A stretch of DNA of 64,000 nucleotides. It comes from Laceyella sacchari. GTDB lineage: Bacteria; Bacillota; Bacilli; Thermoactinomycetales; Thermoactinomycetaceae. The first letter of the stretch is position 1, and every line of letters begins with the position of its first letter. Made by a program: the position numbers and the translations under genes. Shown piece after piece: positions 34,820 to 43,824 of the stretch. The stretch spans positions 521,038 through 585,037 of the forward strand of contig NZ_SMDD01000003.1 of assembly GCF_004343255.1 (NCBI RefSeq), in the 5' to 3' direction. The notes under the pieces are model-generated. The model was not told where the DNA came from. It was given only the letters and a program-made list of their open reading frames with translations, and ran no database searches.

Positions 34820-34845
34820 AAAAGCCACGATTCGCGTGGCTTTCC
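34818..34845 (+). terminator. Terminator of the reductase gene
   Basis: AAAGCCACG pairs with CGTGGCTTT around a short loop, followed by CC; it also serves the converging lipoprotein gene. Confidence 0.7.
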
Positions 34846-35403
34846 TCACTTCATATTGTATCCCCATTGCATCGGGCGGAATTTGACTTTCCAGATTCCG
34901 GCCTTGTTCTTCACCATCTGGAACTGGCCCAGATTCTCCCCTTCTTCCGGAAATTCCAGATAGCCTGTTTTTTGATCCACTTCGATAAACTTAACTTCTT
35001 GCATCCGGGCGAAGAGCTTGCGCATCTTTTCAGCCATCTTGGGGCCTTCTTCTTTCATCATTTGCATATGCTCTTGCTTGCTCCATTCCCTTTGTTCCAC
35101 ATCGTCAACAAACAGTTCATACTGCGTGTTGTAATCATGGGTTTCAATCGCATGGAAGTAGAGCTTGGCGACCATGATGGGGTCGGCTTCTTTGAGCACA
35201 CGGTCATCAAATTTCTTTTTAAAGGCGGCATACACCTTCAATTCGTCTGGACTTAATTGCATTAGGTTGCTCTCTTCGGCTAACGCGACTTTGTTCTCAT
35301 TGCCCACGACCGTGCCTGTTCCAAGCTCTTCAGTTTCTTGGCAGCCCAGAAGGAGGGCGCTGGACAAACATATCGCGGCCAACACTTTCCAACCTTTTTT
35401 CAA
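34846..35403 (-). CDS. Lipoprotein of unknown function, 185 aa
   Basis: TTG 35403 has GGAGGGG upstream. The product has a signal peptide with a lipobox LLLGC near residue 21, so it is likely a membrane lipoprotein. The mature part is hydrophilic and helical (SPDELKVYAAFKKKFDDR; a KMAEKMRKLFARMQEVKF helix), ending in Trp/Arg/Met residues (MQWGYN). No domain was recognised. Confidence 0.7.
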   Translation of the reverse strand: MKKGWKVLAAICLSSALLLGCQETEELGTGTVVGNENKVALAEESNLMQLSPDELKVYAAFKKKFDDRVLKEADPIMVAKLYFHAIETHDYNTQYELFVDDVEQREWSKQEHMQMMKEEGPKMAEKMRKLFARMQEVKFIEVDQKTGYLEFPEEGENLGQFQMVKNKAGIWKVKFRPMQWGYNMK

Positions 35404-35482
35404 GAAATACCCCTCCTAAAACCTCATCAGAAAAATAATAGCATGTTTTCGGGCTGAGAGCTTGTCATTACAGTGAACAAGA

Positions 35483-35513
35483 AAAAAACCTTCCTAGCGG
35501 CGGAAGGTTTCAT
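35483..35513 (-). terminator. Terminator of the Nudix gene at 35510
   Basis: GAAACCTTCC pairs with GGAAGGTTTT on the minus strand, overlapping the stop codon of the Nudix gene, followed by T-rich sequence. Confidence 0.7.
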
Positions 35514-35944
35514 TCGCGCTCGATCCCGCGAAAATCGGTATACACGCGGTAAGCGCGGCGGATCTCCTCTTTCATCCAATCGGGAAATTCTCCTTGATCC
35601 AAGTCGGCCAACGGCACCCAGTGGTAACTCTCATGCTCGGCGCTCAACCGCACTTGGCCCAACGGCTGGTCGCAGGCAAACTTGACGATAATCAAGTGCT
35701 TCTCCTCTTGAATCTCATCATAGATGTAAGCCGGTGCAACCACCTTTACTTGCAAACCCGTCTCTTCCATCACTTCTCTGGACAACGCGTCCATCAACGG
35801 TTCGGAAGGCTCCAATCCGCCTCCCGGAAAATCCCACCCATGCGTCTCTTTTCTCGTCCGCTCTTCCTCAGACTTGCGTAAGATCAGCACGTGGTCCCGA
35901 TCGAAAATAATAGCTTTCGCAGCAATCTTATAAGGTTTATTCAT
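35510..35944 (-). CDS. Nudix hydrolase
   Basis: ATG 35944 follows GGTGGGGG. The 144-aa protein has the Nudix box GGGLEPSEPLMDALSREVMEETGL (G-x5-E-x7-R-E-x2-E-E-x-G), which binds Mg2+ and cleaves nucleoside diphosphates linked to another group. The substrate cannot be predicted. It is encoded 12 bp after the second PaaI thioesterase gene. Confidence 0.85.
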   Translation of the reverse strand: MNKPYKIAAKAIIFDRDHVLILRKSEEERTRKETHGWDFPGGGLEPSEPLMDALSREVMEETGLQVKVVAPAYIYDEIQEEKHLIIVKFACDQPLGQVRLSAEHESYHWVPLADLDQGEFPDWMKEEIRRAYRVYTDFRGIERE

Positions 35945-35956
35945 ATTAGCCCCCAC

Positions 35957-36433
35957 CTACTTCAAGCGAAAAAAGGTTGAGGAAGCTGTGGCGATTAACT
36001 TTTCCCGCTCGTCGGTTACTTTCGTATCCATCACGATGATGGTTTTTCCCTTTTTGATGACGGACGTTTCTGCCGTCAGCCATCCCGTTTCGCCCGGCGC
36101 GAGGAAATGCACGTTCAAATCCAGCGTCACCGCTTTCGCCTGGCTCCCCTCGGCTTGGATGACGGTCGAACCCATCGCCGTGTCAATAAACGTCGCTGTC
36201 ACGCCACCATGCAACATGTTGAAGCGGTTGCGCAATTCATCAGTGATGAACATGCGGTGCAAGTAAACTCCTTTGTCTGCATCATAACCGAGCACTTGAA
36301 AATTCATCATCTCTTCGATATAGGCAAGCGGGCTGACACGAGTGCGTTTCAAAGCTTGCACCAATTTGTGGATCGTCTTCACTTCCGATGGGGTCAAGTC
36401 TTGCATCTCTTGATATAAGGTTTCCAATGTCAT
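35957..36433 (-). CDS. PaaI-type hotdog thioesterase (second copy)
   Basis: The 158-aa product has the hotdog signature FNMLHGGVTATFIDTAMGST near residue 72, then VTLDLNVHFLAPGETGW. It is distinct from, but related to, the product of the gene at 28045. The role is likely acyl-CoA hydrolysis. It forms a short unit with the downstream Nudix gene. Confidence 0.82.
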   Translation of the reverse strand: MTLETLYQEMQDLTPSEVKTIHKLVQALKRTRVSPLAYIEEMMNFQVLGYDADKGVYLHRMFITDELRNRFNMLHGGVTATFIDTAMGSTVIQAEGSQAKAVTLDLNVHFLAPGETGWLTAETSVIKKGKTIIVMDTKVTDEREKLIATASSTFFRLK

Positions 36434-36528
36434 CGCGCTTTCCTACCTTGCCAACTGTTTTATGTCTTACTTTATATTAACGAATCAAAAAAGGGTTAGC
36501 AAGCAACCCCAGCTCGCACCGCCATGCG

Positions 36529-37326
36529 TTGGGATCGATTGAAGTGGTTCACACCAATCGCCCCGGTGATGGAGCCAGGGCCATCACCTCGCAGGCGGCG
36601 GACGTCGACCTCATTATCGCCACTGGTGGGGACGGCATCGTGCATGAATGCATCAAATTAGAAAGGCGCCCAGTGTTTGGCATCTTACCCTTAGGCACTT
36701 GTAATGACTTTTCGCGTACGCTCAGCATTCCCCAAAACATTGACGAGGCGGTTGAGACCTTGCTTGAAGGCAGGGGAGAAGCCATGGATGTCGGAAAGTA
36801 TGAAGACCGCTATTTTCTTAACTTCTGGGGGATCGGGCTGATCACGCAAGTGTCTGAACAGATCGACAGCGAAATAAAAAAGCAGTTTGGCCGCATCGTC
36901 TATTACTTGAGTGCCTTTCACATGATCCAAGAACAACGAAGCTTCCACGTGGAAGTAAACGGAGATGGGATACATTTCAAAGGCGAAGCAGTAATGGTAC
37001 TGGTGGGAAACGGTTCCTATGTCGGCGGAGTGGAAGCGTATTTCCCATACAGCCAAGTCAATGATGGGTTGTTGGACTTCTTGATCTTCAAAGAACTCTC
37101 CCTCTCTGCCGTCACTTCCCTCACCTATTCGCTGTTCACAGCGGAAAGACCGAGTGCCGAAGGGTTGATTTCGTTCAAGACTCCCCACCTCGAAGTCATC
37201 ACAGAGCCGAGCTTGAAGGTGGACTGCGACGGGGAGAAAAATATGTTTATCCCCACTCGCCTGCAAGTATTACCAGGCCATCTGCGCATGTTGATCTGGC
37301 CGGACTTCTATTCTGCTTCCAAGTGA
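36529..37326 (+). pseudogene. YegS/BmrU-type lipid kinase with truncated 5' end
   Basis: This reading frame of 265 codons begins at TTG 36529 with no ribosome binding site. It keeps the kinase signature ATGGDGIVHECIK, GILPLGTCNDF and GNGSYVGG, with PSLKVDCDGE near the end. A normal protein starts with a hydrophobic strand and an N-P-x-S-G loop about 50 residues before GGDG. Here the in-frame upstream codons give only GLASNPSSHRHALGS before a stop codon, so the loop and connecting helix seem lost. It could be a pseudogene, or an altered short protein. It overlaps the phosphatase gene by 19 bp at its 3' end. Confidence 0.5.
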
Positions 37327-37910
37327 GGGGTCTGGTTAAACGACCGTAATTTCCACCCATCCAATTCATGATGGGTCAGATGGGAAATGGCTGTATTTTC
37401 CAGCCTGGTTTTCCCAAAGTCGATTTCTCCTTGAGTCAGCACGCCTAACGCGGCGGTAATACACATGCCATGGGCCACAATCAGAATCCGTTCGCCGCGG
37501 TGCTTGTGCACCAATTCTTCACACTTGCGCACAAACCGCTCCTGCACCGCTGTGGTGGGTTCCACTCCGTACACGCCACCCGTCAGCCGCACCGTCTCCC
37601 AGTCAGGATACTCCCGCAACACTTCTTCCACCGTGCGTCCTTCCCATTCTCCACCGTGGCGCTCGCGAAATTCGGGAAAACAAGTGACGGATATCCCCTG
37701 TTTGGCCGCGATACACCTCGCGGTTTCATGAGCCCGCTCCAAATCACTGGAGTAAATGGCGGCAAACGGCTGATCGGCCAAATAGGCGGCAACCCGTTCC
37801 GCTTGTTGTCGCCCCAGCTCGCTCAACGGCACATCCTGATGCCCTTGATAGCGCTTTGTTTGGTTCCACTCGGTGACACCATGACGCACTAGAAATACAT
37901 GGGTTTCCAT
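37308..37910 (-). CDS. Histidine phosphatase family protein (phosphoglycerate mutase-like)
   Basis: The 200-aa protein begins with the RHG catalytic motif (FLVRHGVTEWNQTKRYQGHQ), has ERHGGEWEG in the middle and a second catalytic His in AHGMCITAALG. These are the features of the histidine phosphatase superfamily, acting on phosphate monoesters. Annotation as alpha-ribazole phosphatase or phosphatase PhoE would be possible. Its 3' end overlaps the lipid-kinase gene. Confidence 0.85.
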   Translation of the reverse strand: METHVFLVRHGVTEWNQTKRYQGHQDVPLSELGRQQAERVAAYLADQPFAAIYSSDLERAHETARCIAAKQGISVTCFPEFRERHGGEWEGRTVEEVLREYPDWETVRLTGGVYGVEPTTAVQERFVRKCEELVHKHRGERILIVAHGMCITAALGVLTQGEIDFGKTRLENTAISHLTHHELDGWKLRSFNQTPHLEAE

Positions 37911-38055
37911 TTTCGTCTTCCTCTCTGCTATATGATCTGCTTTTTTCTATTATATATTGAATCTATTGACAAAAGTGCCCCGCCCGATTTTCAGCCTACG
38001 GCTTACCCTGCTGTGATCTGTTGTTTACACCGACCTCGCACACGTTTGACATAAA

Positions 38056-38088
38056 AAAAACGGGGCTCTTTCACAAAAGAGCCCCGCT
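38056..38088 (-). terminator. Terminator of holB
   Basis: CGGGGCTCTTT pairs with AAAGAGCCCCG around a 4-nt loop, followed by TTTTTTTT on the minus strand. Confidence 0.85.
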
Positions 38089-38089
38089 C

Positions 38090-39100
38090 TCAAACCTTGG
38101 ACAGGGAGATCAGTTGCCAGCCGTTCTCCATGGTCAGCCGCCCTTCTTGGATCGACATGACCATCTGCTCGATAATGCTCTGGTTGTTGTATTGCGGTCG
38201 AATCAACAACCGACGGGCGATCATGACATTATCCATAGCAAGCAACAATTGATCCTGCCCGTATCGGTCGGGAAAGCGCACCTCCCACTCCCGGAAAACA
38301 CGCGCCCCATCTACCGTCACATGCATAAGTACATCACGATACCAAAGGAGCAGGACATCGAGAAGCTGCTCCGCTCGCCCTTGCTCCACTTCAGTTTGAA
38401 ACCATTTTTCAGTCGGGGTCAACAGCGCGCTCATTTGTCCGGCCAAAATTTGGTTACCCCAGTCAATGATTCGCCGGCATGTCTCTTCAAACGCTTGCGG
38501 GTCAAACTCCTCCATATCCACTTTTCCTGGCAGGTGCGCCATCACACTTGCCACTTTAGCCGGCAAACCGTCCTCCACCAGTTTCTGACGCTTTTGCTCC
38601 GGAGAAAGTTCAGGAAAGCGGATGCGTTGGCACCGGGATCGGATGGTGGGAAGCAAGTCGGATAAATTCTCCGTAATCAACACCACCACCATGGGGGAGC
38701 TGGGTTCTTCAATGAATTTCAATAGACTGTTGGCCGTTTCATCGCGCATCTTGTCTGCCTGTTCCAGCACGGCGACGCGGGTGATGCCTTGGCGCGCGCT
38801 GTATTTAAACTTGGCTTGCAGCTCCCTCACCTGGGCGATTTTGATCACATTCCCGTCCGGCTGGATGGTTACCACATCGGGATGATTGCCGTGAGCAATT
38901 TGCAGGCATGAAGGACAGCGGTCGCACGGGTCCCCCTTGCTCTCTTCACAGTTGACGGCTTTCGCCAATTCCAACGCCAATTCCCTTTTGCCTGTCCCCG
39001 GCTTGCCGTAAAAAATAAACGCGTGCGCCAGCTTGTTTTGCCGGATCGCGCGCTGGAAAAACTCCGCCAAACGGGGTTGCATCGCATTTTGGAAAGACAT
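38090..39100 (-). CDS. holB: DNA polymerase III delta' subunit
   Basis: I chose ATG 39100 because GGAGG lies 9 nt upstream. The 336-aa protein has the AAA+ clamp-loader features: AHAFIFYGKPGTGKRELALELA (Walker A), the four-cysteine zinc site (C-x8-C-x2-C-x2-C in the segment after AVNC), RQGITRVAVLEQAD and a FIEEPSSPMVVVLI box with SRCQRI (sensor). The delta' subunit is a fixed part of the clamp loader. Here holB is not next to tmk or yaaT, its common neighbours. Confidence 0.88.
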   Translation of the reverse strand: MSFQNAMQPRLAEFFQRAIRQNKLAHAFIFYGKPGTGKRELALELAKAVNCEESKGDPCDRCPSCLQIAHGNHPDVVTIQPDGNVIKIAQVRELQAKFKYSARQGITRVAVLEQADKMRDETANSLLKFIEEPSSPMVVVLITENLSDLLPTIRSRCQRIRFPELSPEQKRQKLVEDGLPAKVASVMAHLPGKVDMEEFDPQAFEETCRRIIDWGNQILAGQMSALLTPTEKWFQTEVEQGRAEQLLDVLLLWYRDVLMHVTVDGARVFREWEVRFPDRYGQDQLLLAMDNVMIARRLLIRPQYNNQSIIEQMVMSIQEGRLTMENGWQLISLSKV

Positions 39101-39273
39101 CTGACCAAGCCTCCGCTCGCACCATTTTGGTTTTATCATCACATGGGCGCGGTGAAAAAGCAAGGCGCGAGTAGCCTATGCTCCGACCTTGTCTGGATAA
39201 ATCTTTTGTTTTCCGTGTTCCGCCCGTTTATAATAAAACACGAAAATACTTGGAAGAATGGTTGAGGCTAACG

Positions 39274-39954
39274 ATGAGATTAAGAAGAAAACCTGAAGCA
39301 AAGCAAAAATTGATGGAACATCCCCTTGTCTTCACCCCAACAGAAGACAACAAAGGGCAGATGCAAGGCCAGTGGCGCTCCGCCTTCCCTCATGAAACCC
39401 ATCCGCTTCATGTAGAGCTCGGCACGGGAAAAGGCCAATTCCTGGCCAAAGCATCAACATTGCGACCTGATATTAATTGGATCGGGGTGGAACGAATTGA
39501 AGAGCCGCTCTTGCAGGCTGTTCGCAAGGGCGAAGCAACCGAAAACACCAACCTCCGCTATATATGGGCCGATGTGGAAAACTTAACCGACATTTTCGCA
39601 ACCGGAGAAGTCGACCGCATCTATCTGCACTTTAGCGATCCTTGGCCCAAAAAGCGGCATGCCAAGCGTCGCTTAACTTACCGCCGGTTTCTTGATTTAT
39701 ATGAACAAGTGTTGGCGCCGGCTGGCGACCTGATCTTAAAAACGGATAGCGTCTCCCTGTTCGACTTCTCGTTGGAAGAATTTGAAGAGCGGGGGTGGGA
39801 AGTGGTCGAAATCAGCCGCGATCTGCACCACAGTCCCTATGCCCCCACCAACATCACCACGGAATACGAAGATAAGTTCTCTTCCCGAGGCATGCCTATT
39901 CACTATGTGAGGGTTACTCCGCCCAAAGAGCGGGCTGTAGCTGACGAAAATTAA
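39274..39954 (+). CDS. trmB: tRNA (guanine-N7-)-methyltransferase TrmB
   Basis: ATG 39274 has GAGG 8 nt upstream. The 226-aa protein has the SAM-binding motif VELGTGKGQFLAK near residue 48, then HFSDPWPKKRHAKRRL with the catalytic Asp, and the YEDKFSSRGMPIHY motif at the end. It methylates G46 of tRNA. It is divergent from holB. Confidence 0.92.
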   Translation: MRLRRKPEAKQKLMEHPLVFTPTEDNKGQMQGQWRSAFPHETHPLHVELGTGKGQFLAKASTLRPDINWIGVERIEEPLLQAVRKGEATENTNLRYIWADVENLTDIFATGEVDRIYLHFSDPWPKKRHAKRRLTYRRFLDLYEQVLAPAGDLILKTDSVSLFDFSLEEFEERGWEVVEISRDLHHSPYAPTNITTEYEDKFSSRGMPIHYVRVTPPKERAVADEN

Positions 39955-39978
39955 CAGCTGGAACAAACCGCCGGCACA

Positions 39979-40006
39979 TTGACTTTTCATGGATTTCCCC
40001 TATAAT
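39979..40006 (+). promoter_or_regulatory. SigA-type promoter of rpsD
   Basis: TTGACT at 39979-39984 and TATAAT at 40001-40006 are separated by 16 bp, about 200 bp upstream of rpsD. Confidence 0.75.
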
Positions 40007-40215
40007 TATTCTTTGTATGGCTCAAACTGCCTCCGAGGGAATTTGAGGATAGCATGCAAACGATAGGTGAGAGGATCACCCTCACTGATTCGCCCCATGA
40101 GCTCTTCATGGGTGTCCTGCCTTTCGCCGCTATCCGGAAGGCGTGGATAACGTTAGCGAATCAGCACCCTGTCATTTGCAAGAAACAAATGCAAATGATG
40201 AAAGGAGCAATAACA
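40007..40215 (+). promoter_or_regulatory. Structured rpsD leader (candidate S4 autoregulatory region)
   Basis: The 5' leader of about 200 nt has several pairings: the CCCATGA-TCATGGG hairpin near 40095-40115, the GTGAG/CTCAC hairpin near 40067-40085, and a long-range GGATAGC (40047-40053) with GCTATCC (40130-40136). In Bacillus, rpsD is repressed by S4 binding such a leader. Assignment to a known leader class was not confirmed. Confidence 0.5.
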
Positions 40216-40818
40216 ATGGCACGTTACACTGGACCAACATGGAAACTGAGCCGTCGCCTGGGTATCTCTCTTTCCGGAACCGGTAAAGAGTTGGCTAAAC
40301 GCCCATATGCCCCAGGTCAACACGGACCAGGCCAACGCAAAAAATTAAGTGAGTACGGACTTCAGCTTCAAGAAAAACAAAAACTGCGCCTGATGTACGG
40401 CGTGGGCGAAAAACAATTCCGCAACTTGTTTGTGCGTGCAGGCAAGATGAAAGGGATTCATGGTGAAAACTTCATGAAACTCCTGGAATCTCGCCTTGAC
40501 AACCTCGTTTACCGCGCTGGTTTCGCCCGCACCCGTGCCCAAGCCCGCCAATTGGTGGTGCATGGCCACATCACGGTAAACGGCAAAAAGCTCGACCGTC
40601 CGTCTTACCAAGTACAACCTGGCGAAGTGATCGGATTGCGTGAAAAAAGCCGCAATCTGAGCATCATCAAAGAAGCTCTGGAAGAGCGTCAATACCTGCC
40701 AGAGTTCATGTCTTTCGATGAGAACAAACTGGAGGCTACCTACAACCGCCTGCCAGAGCGTTCCGAAATGCCATCCGAAATCAACGAAACCATGATCGTT
40801 GAGTTCTACTCCCGTTAA
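40216..40818 (+). CDS. rpsD: 30S ribosomal protein S4
   Basis: ATG 40216 has AAAGGAG 8 nt upstream. The 200-aa protein begins [16 protein letters not shown] and contains [18 protein letters not shown] and the [21 protein letters not shown]4 domain. S4 is a primary 16S rRNA binder and assembles the 30S body. The gene is monocistronic with its own promoter, leader and terminator. The N-terminal part without a 4-Cys cluster marks it as the C-minus form of S4. Confidence 0.97.
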   Translation: MARYTGPTWKLSRRLGISLSGTGKELAKRPYAPGQHGPGQRKKLSEYGLQLQEKQKLRLMYGVGEKQFRNLFVRAGKMKGIHGENFMKLLESRLDNLVYRAGFARTRAQARQLVVHGHITVNGKKLDRPSYQVQPGEVIGLREKSRNLSIIKEALEERQYLPEFMSFDENKLEATYNRLPERSEMPSEINETMIVEFYSR

Positions 40819-41168
40819 TTTGGGGGATTTGATAAAAAAACGGCTGATCCCATGGATCAGCCGTTTTTTCATGGTGATGAAGTGTCAGCGAGAACTATGA
40901 ATCTTATTTAACATATATTTATCCCTTTCTATATATAACTCATTAGCAATTTTTGCTAAAATATAGATACAGGGGTTTGTTTCTCTTCTCACTACCCCAT
41001 CTCATCCTCCATCTCTTCATTCCTTCGCCTTACTGTTGTTTCAACATTCCAAAAACGCCGCTCAAATCAGATATCGCTTTTTTGCACCGTTTCCCGGTGC
41101 TTAACCCCAAACCCCTTTTCCATACCGGTTAGAACGTTTTTAAAATCCTCAAAGGTTAGGTGATCCCT
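40819..41168. other. Intergenic region of 350 bp after rpsD
   Basis: It contains the rpsD terminator (40834-40870), an AT-rich stretch, a perfect inverted repeat TTAGCAA-TTT-TTGCTAA (40943-40959) and nothing further that I could assign. Confidence 0.5.
40834..40870 (+). terminator. Terminator of rpsD
   Basis: ACGGCTGATCC pairs with GGATCAGCCGT around a 3-nt loop, followed by TTTTTTC. Confidence 0.9.
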
Positions 41169-41579
41169 GTGACACCACCTAAGCATATTCTCGCCGCATA
41201 TGTGTTGATCCTTAACTATGACGCGGAAATCCTGCTTATCAAACACCCTCAACGCGGTTGGGAGCTTCCCGGTGGTCAAGTAAAAGAGAATGAATCCATC
41301 CGCCTTGCCGCCATTCGCGAGGTCAAGGAAGATACCGGGGTTCTCATCAAACTTGTCAAATACTGCGGCATATTCCAAAATGTGCGCTCGAATATCTGCA
41401 ACTTTCTATTCATCGGCAAACCGATCGGCGGCCGCATCTCCACCAATGGCGATGAATACGAAGATGCTGGCTATTTCCCGGTTGAAACAGCGATGCGCCT
41501 TGTCACATGGCGACATATGAAACAACGGATTCTCTACTGTTTAGATGAACGCAGACATCCATTCTTTGTAGAATATTAA
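41169..41579 (+). CDS. Nudix hydrolase (second)
   Basis: I chose GTG 41169, with AGGTGA 5 nt upstream; GTG 41160 is an alternative. The 136-aa protein has a Nudix box GGQVKENESIRLAAIREVKEDTGV where the last acidic pair is E-D in place of E-E. The substrate is unknown. The gene is preceded by an AT-rich region that ends in an inverted repeat. Confidence 0.75.
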   Translation: MTPPKHILAAYVLILNYDAEILLIKHPQRGWELPGGQVKENESIRLAAIREVKEDTGVLIKLVKYCGIFQNVRSNICNFLFIGKPIGGRISTNGDEYEDAGYFPVETAMRLVTWRHMKQRILYCLDERRHPFFVEY

Positions 41580-41582
41580 GGG

Positions 41583-41620
41583 TCGGCTCCGCCTTCTGAT
41601 GGGCCGGAGGCGGAGCCAGC
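41583..41620. terminator. GC-rich stem after the Nudix gene
   Basis: GGCTCCGCC pairs with GGCGGAGCC around a loop of about 15 nt. There is no strong T-run, so termination is uncertain. Confidence 0.4.
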
Positions 41621-41647
41621 ATGTTTCTCCCAGTCGTTGAGCATCAG

Positions 41648-42031
41648 TTAGCAGCCATGCGTTTGATTTAACACATCCTGTCCCCAACGGTGCCGCGTCC
41701 TCAGAAGATGGCGAAGACACTTGTGATCAGACAGCTTCGTCTCCACATACCGACGCAAGGATTCTTCTACGAACGGCAAGACCCGAAAGTTGCGCTCGTG
41801 ATGCCCTGTCTGTACCAATGACAGCATTTCTCGATAAAACGCTACATCCAGACGACTGTCCCCGCACACACATTCCTCTTCCATGTGGGCTTCCATTTTA
41901 GCCACCGCTTCCTCCAATTCAGCCTTGATCTCTTCCATCAACTCTTCATGCCAATACTCATGGTGCAACTTCTCCCACACCCGCAGTCCATGATCGTGCG
42001 ACTGCAATCCTTTATTGCTTCGCTTAGTCAA
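41648..42031 (-). CDS. Uncharacterised helical protein, 127 aa
   Basis: TTG 42031 follows GGGGATGA by 8 nt. The product is helical, His- and Glu-rich at the N-terminus (HHEYWHEELMEEIKAELEEAV), with a CVCG motif near residue 55 and a basic C-terminal part (RTRHRWGQDV). No family was recognised. A single-gene unit is likely. The two cysteines could bind metal. Confidence 0.6.
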   Translation of the reverse strand: MTKRSNKGLQSHDHGLRVWEKLHHEYWHEELMEEIKAELEEAVAKMEAHMEEECVCGDSRLDVAFYREMLSLVQTGHHERNFRVLPFVEESLRRYVETKLSDHKCLRHLLRTRHRWGQDVLNQTHGC

Positions 42032-42162
42032 AATAAATCATCCCCATCCTTTTAATCGGATTTAAACTCACCTCTATTATACTGAAAAGTGAGAAAAATC
42101 GGTAAAAGGATGATGATTTATTTATCCGAATTTGGCTCCGTGCCAGCTTGTCATCACACCGG

Positions 42163-42198
42163 GACAAACAAGCCGACGGAGGCATCCTCCATCGGCAT
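42163..42198 (-). terminator. Terminator of tyrS
   Basis: GCCGATGGAGG pairs with CCTCCGTCGGC on the minus strand, followed by TTGTTTGTC, 24 bp after the tyrS stop. Confidence 0.7.
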
Positions 42199-42221
42199 GC
42201 CGTCCTGGTATCGAGTTTACA

Positions 42222-43481
42222 TCAACCCAAGATCACTTTGGCAAACTTTCGCCGACCTACTTGCACAACCATCCCATCTTGCACTTCCACTTTTGCCTGC
42301 GGGTCCGTCACTTTCTGTTGGTTGATGCGTACGCCCCCTTGCTGGATCATGCGGCGACCTTCTCCATTGGTGGCCACAAGCCCCAATTTGCTGAGCAAAG
42401 CGACAATCCACATCCGTCCATCCTCCAAGTCGGCGGCATTGACCTGCACTTCGGGCATGTCATCCGGCAAGTCTCGCTGTTGGAACACGGTCTTGAAGTG
42501 GTTCTCAGCTTCTTGCGCCGCTTGTTCGCCGTGGTACATCCGCACCAGCGTGCGACCGAGGCGCATCTTGGCATCCCGCGGGTGGATGGTTCCCTCAGCC
42601 AACCCTTGTTTCAGCTCCTCCAACTCCTCCAACGACAGATCCGTGGCCAGTTCAAAGTATTTTACCATCAACTCATCTGGGATAGACATCGCCTTGCCGT
42701 ACATGTTGTTGGGGTCCTCATCCACCCCAATGTAGTTGCCCAAGCTTTTGCTCATCTTCTTCACGCCGTCTAAGCCTTCCAACAACGGCATGGTGAGAAT
42801 CACTTGTTCCTCTTGCGCATATTCTTTTTGTAGTTGACGCCCCATGAGCAGGTTAAAAGTCTGGTCCGTTCCACCTAACTCGATATCACTTTTGAGCGCC
42901 ACCGAGTCGTATCCTTGCATGAGCGGGTAGAAAAATTCATGAATGCTGATCGCTTGCCCACTTTGGTAACGTTTGGAGAAGTCATCCCGCTCCAACATGC
43001 GAGCCACCGTGCACTTGGAAGCGAGGAATGTCACATCGGCAAAAGTGAGCGGGCTCAACCAAGAGCTGTTGAAGTGGATTTCCGTCTTGTCCGGGTCCAA
43101 CACTTTGAACAGTTGCTCCGTGTACGTTTTGGCGTTTTCCTTTACTTCCGCTTCCGTCAACTGTTTGCGCGTCTCCGACTTGCCTGTCGGGTCGCCGATT
43201 TGGGCCGTGAAATCACCGATGACCAACTGCACAATGTGCCCCAGTTTCTGAAAGTCGCGCAGCTTGTTGAAGACCACCGTGTGGCCGATATGCAAGTCCG
43301 GCGCAGTCGGGTCCAAACCTAATTTAACCTTGAGCGGCTCTCCCGTTTCAATCGAACGGCGCAATTTGGAAATCAATCCTTCTGCTGGAAGGATTTCTGC
43401 CGCTCCTCGTTGAATAATTTTCAGTTGTTTCTCCAATTCAGCCTGAACTTCAGGCTTCATCGCTTGCTCTTGCGTACCCAT
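42222..43481 (-). CDS. tyrS: Tyrosyl-tRNA synthetase
   Basis: I chose ATG 43481, after GGTGG; a longer frame begins with TTG. The 419-aa class I synthetase has HIGH as [14 protein letters not shown] near residue 60 and [12 protein letters not shown], with a C-terminal S4 domain ([15 protein letters not shown]). It resembles the TyrZ-type branch of Bacilli more than TyrS of E. coli, judged from the [11 protein letters not shown] segment. Expression is governed by a T-box upstream. Confidence 0.94.
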   Translation of the reverse strand: MGTQEQAMKPEVQAELEKQLKIIQRGAAEILPAEGLISKLRRSIETGEPLKVKLGLDPTAPDLHIGHTVVFNKLRDFQKLGHIVQLVIGDFTAQIGDPTGKSETRKQLTEAEVKENAKTYTEQLFKVLDPDKTEIHFNSSWLSPLTFADVTFLASKCTVARMLERDDFSKRYQSGQAISIHEFFYPLMQGYDSVALKSDIELGGTDQTFNLLMGRQLQKEYAQEEQVILTMPLLEGLDGVKKMSKSLGNYIGVDEDPNNMYGKAMSIPDELMVKYFELATDLSLEELEELKQGLAEGTIHPRDAKMRLGRTLVRMYHGEQAAQEAENHFKTVFQQRDLPDDMPEVQVNAADLEDGRMWIVALLSKLGLVATNGEGRRMIQQGGVRINQQKVTDPQAKVEVQDGMVVQVGRRKFAKVILG

Positions 43482-43499
43482 GTTTACCACCAACCTTTT

Positions 43500-43740
43500 T
43501 GAAATATAAAAAAACCCCGCCCCCCAAAAGGGACGGAGTTTATTTCCGCGGTACCACCCTAATTGAAAGCACGAATTGGCTTTCCCCTCATTGCATAACG
43601 GATCGCTCCGTACACCGACCTCATTAGGCCGGCATCAGCTCCCAAGTGTAATTCATCGATAGCGATCCACTGGTTCGCACCAACCACCAGCTCTCTGACA
43701 TGGATTCCATCCATCGACTACTGCGCTTGTTCACAGCTTT
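43500..43740 (-). promoter_or_regulatory. Tyrosine T-box leader of tyrS
   Basis: On the minus strand this holds the T-box motif GGGTGGTACCGCGG near its 3' end, followed by an attenuator hairpin (GGACGG-class stem then TTTTTTT near 43505). The specifier region is GAATTACACTTGG, giving UAC, the Tyr codon, at 43648-43650. The AGTAGTCGATGG start of stem I lies near 43715-43730. Uncharged tRNA-Tyr binding would allow readthrough into tyrS. Confidence 0.88.
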
Positions 43741-43784
43741 TCAATATGTTACCTGACGAGTCAGGGGCTTGTGACATGCGATTA

Positions 43785-43793
43785 TGCTATAAT
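43785..43793 (+). promoter_or_regulatory. Extended -10 promoter of the first class A PBP
   Basis: TGCTATAAT is an extended -10 (TGnTATAAT), 32 bp upstream of the ATG. Confidence 0.55.
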
Positions 43794-43824
43794 ATTACCC
43801 TAGAACGAGGAGGGTATCAAGTGA

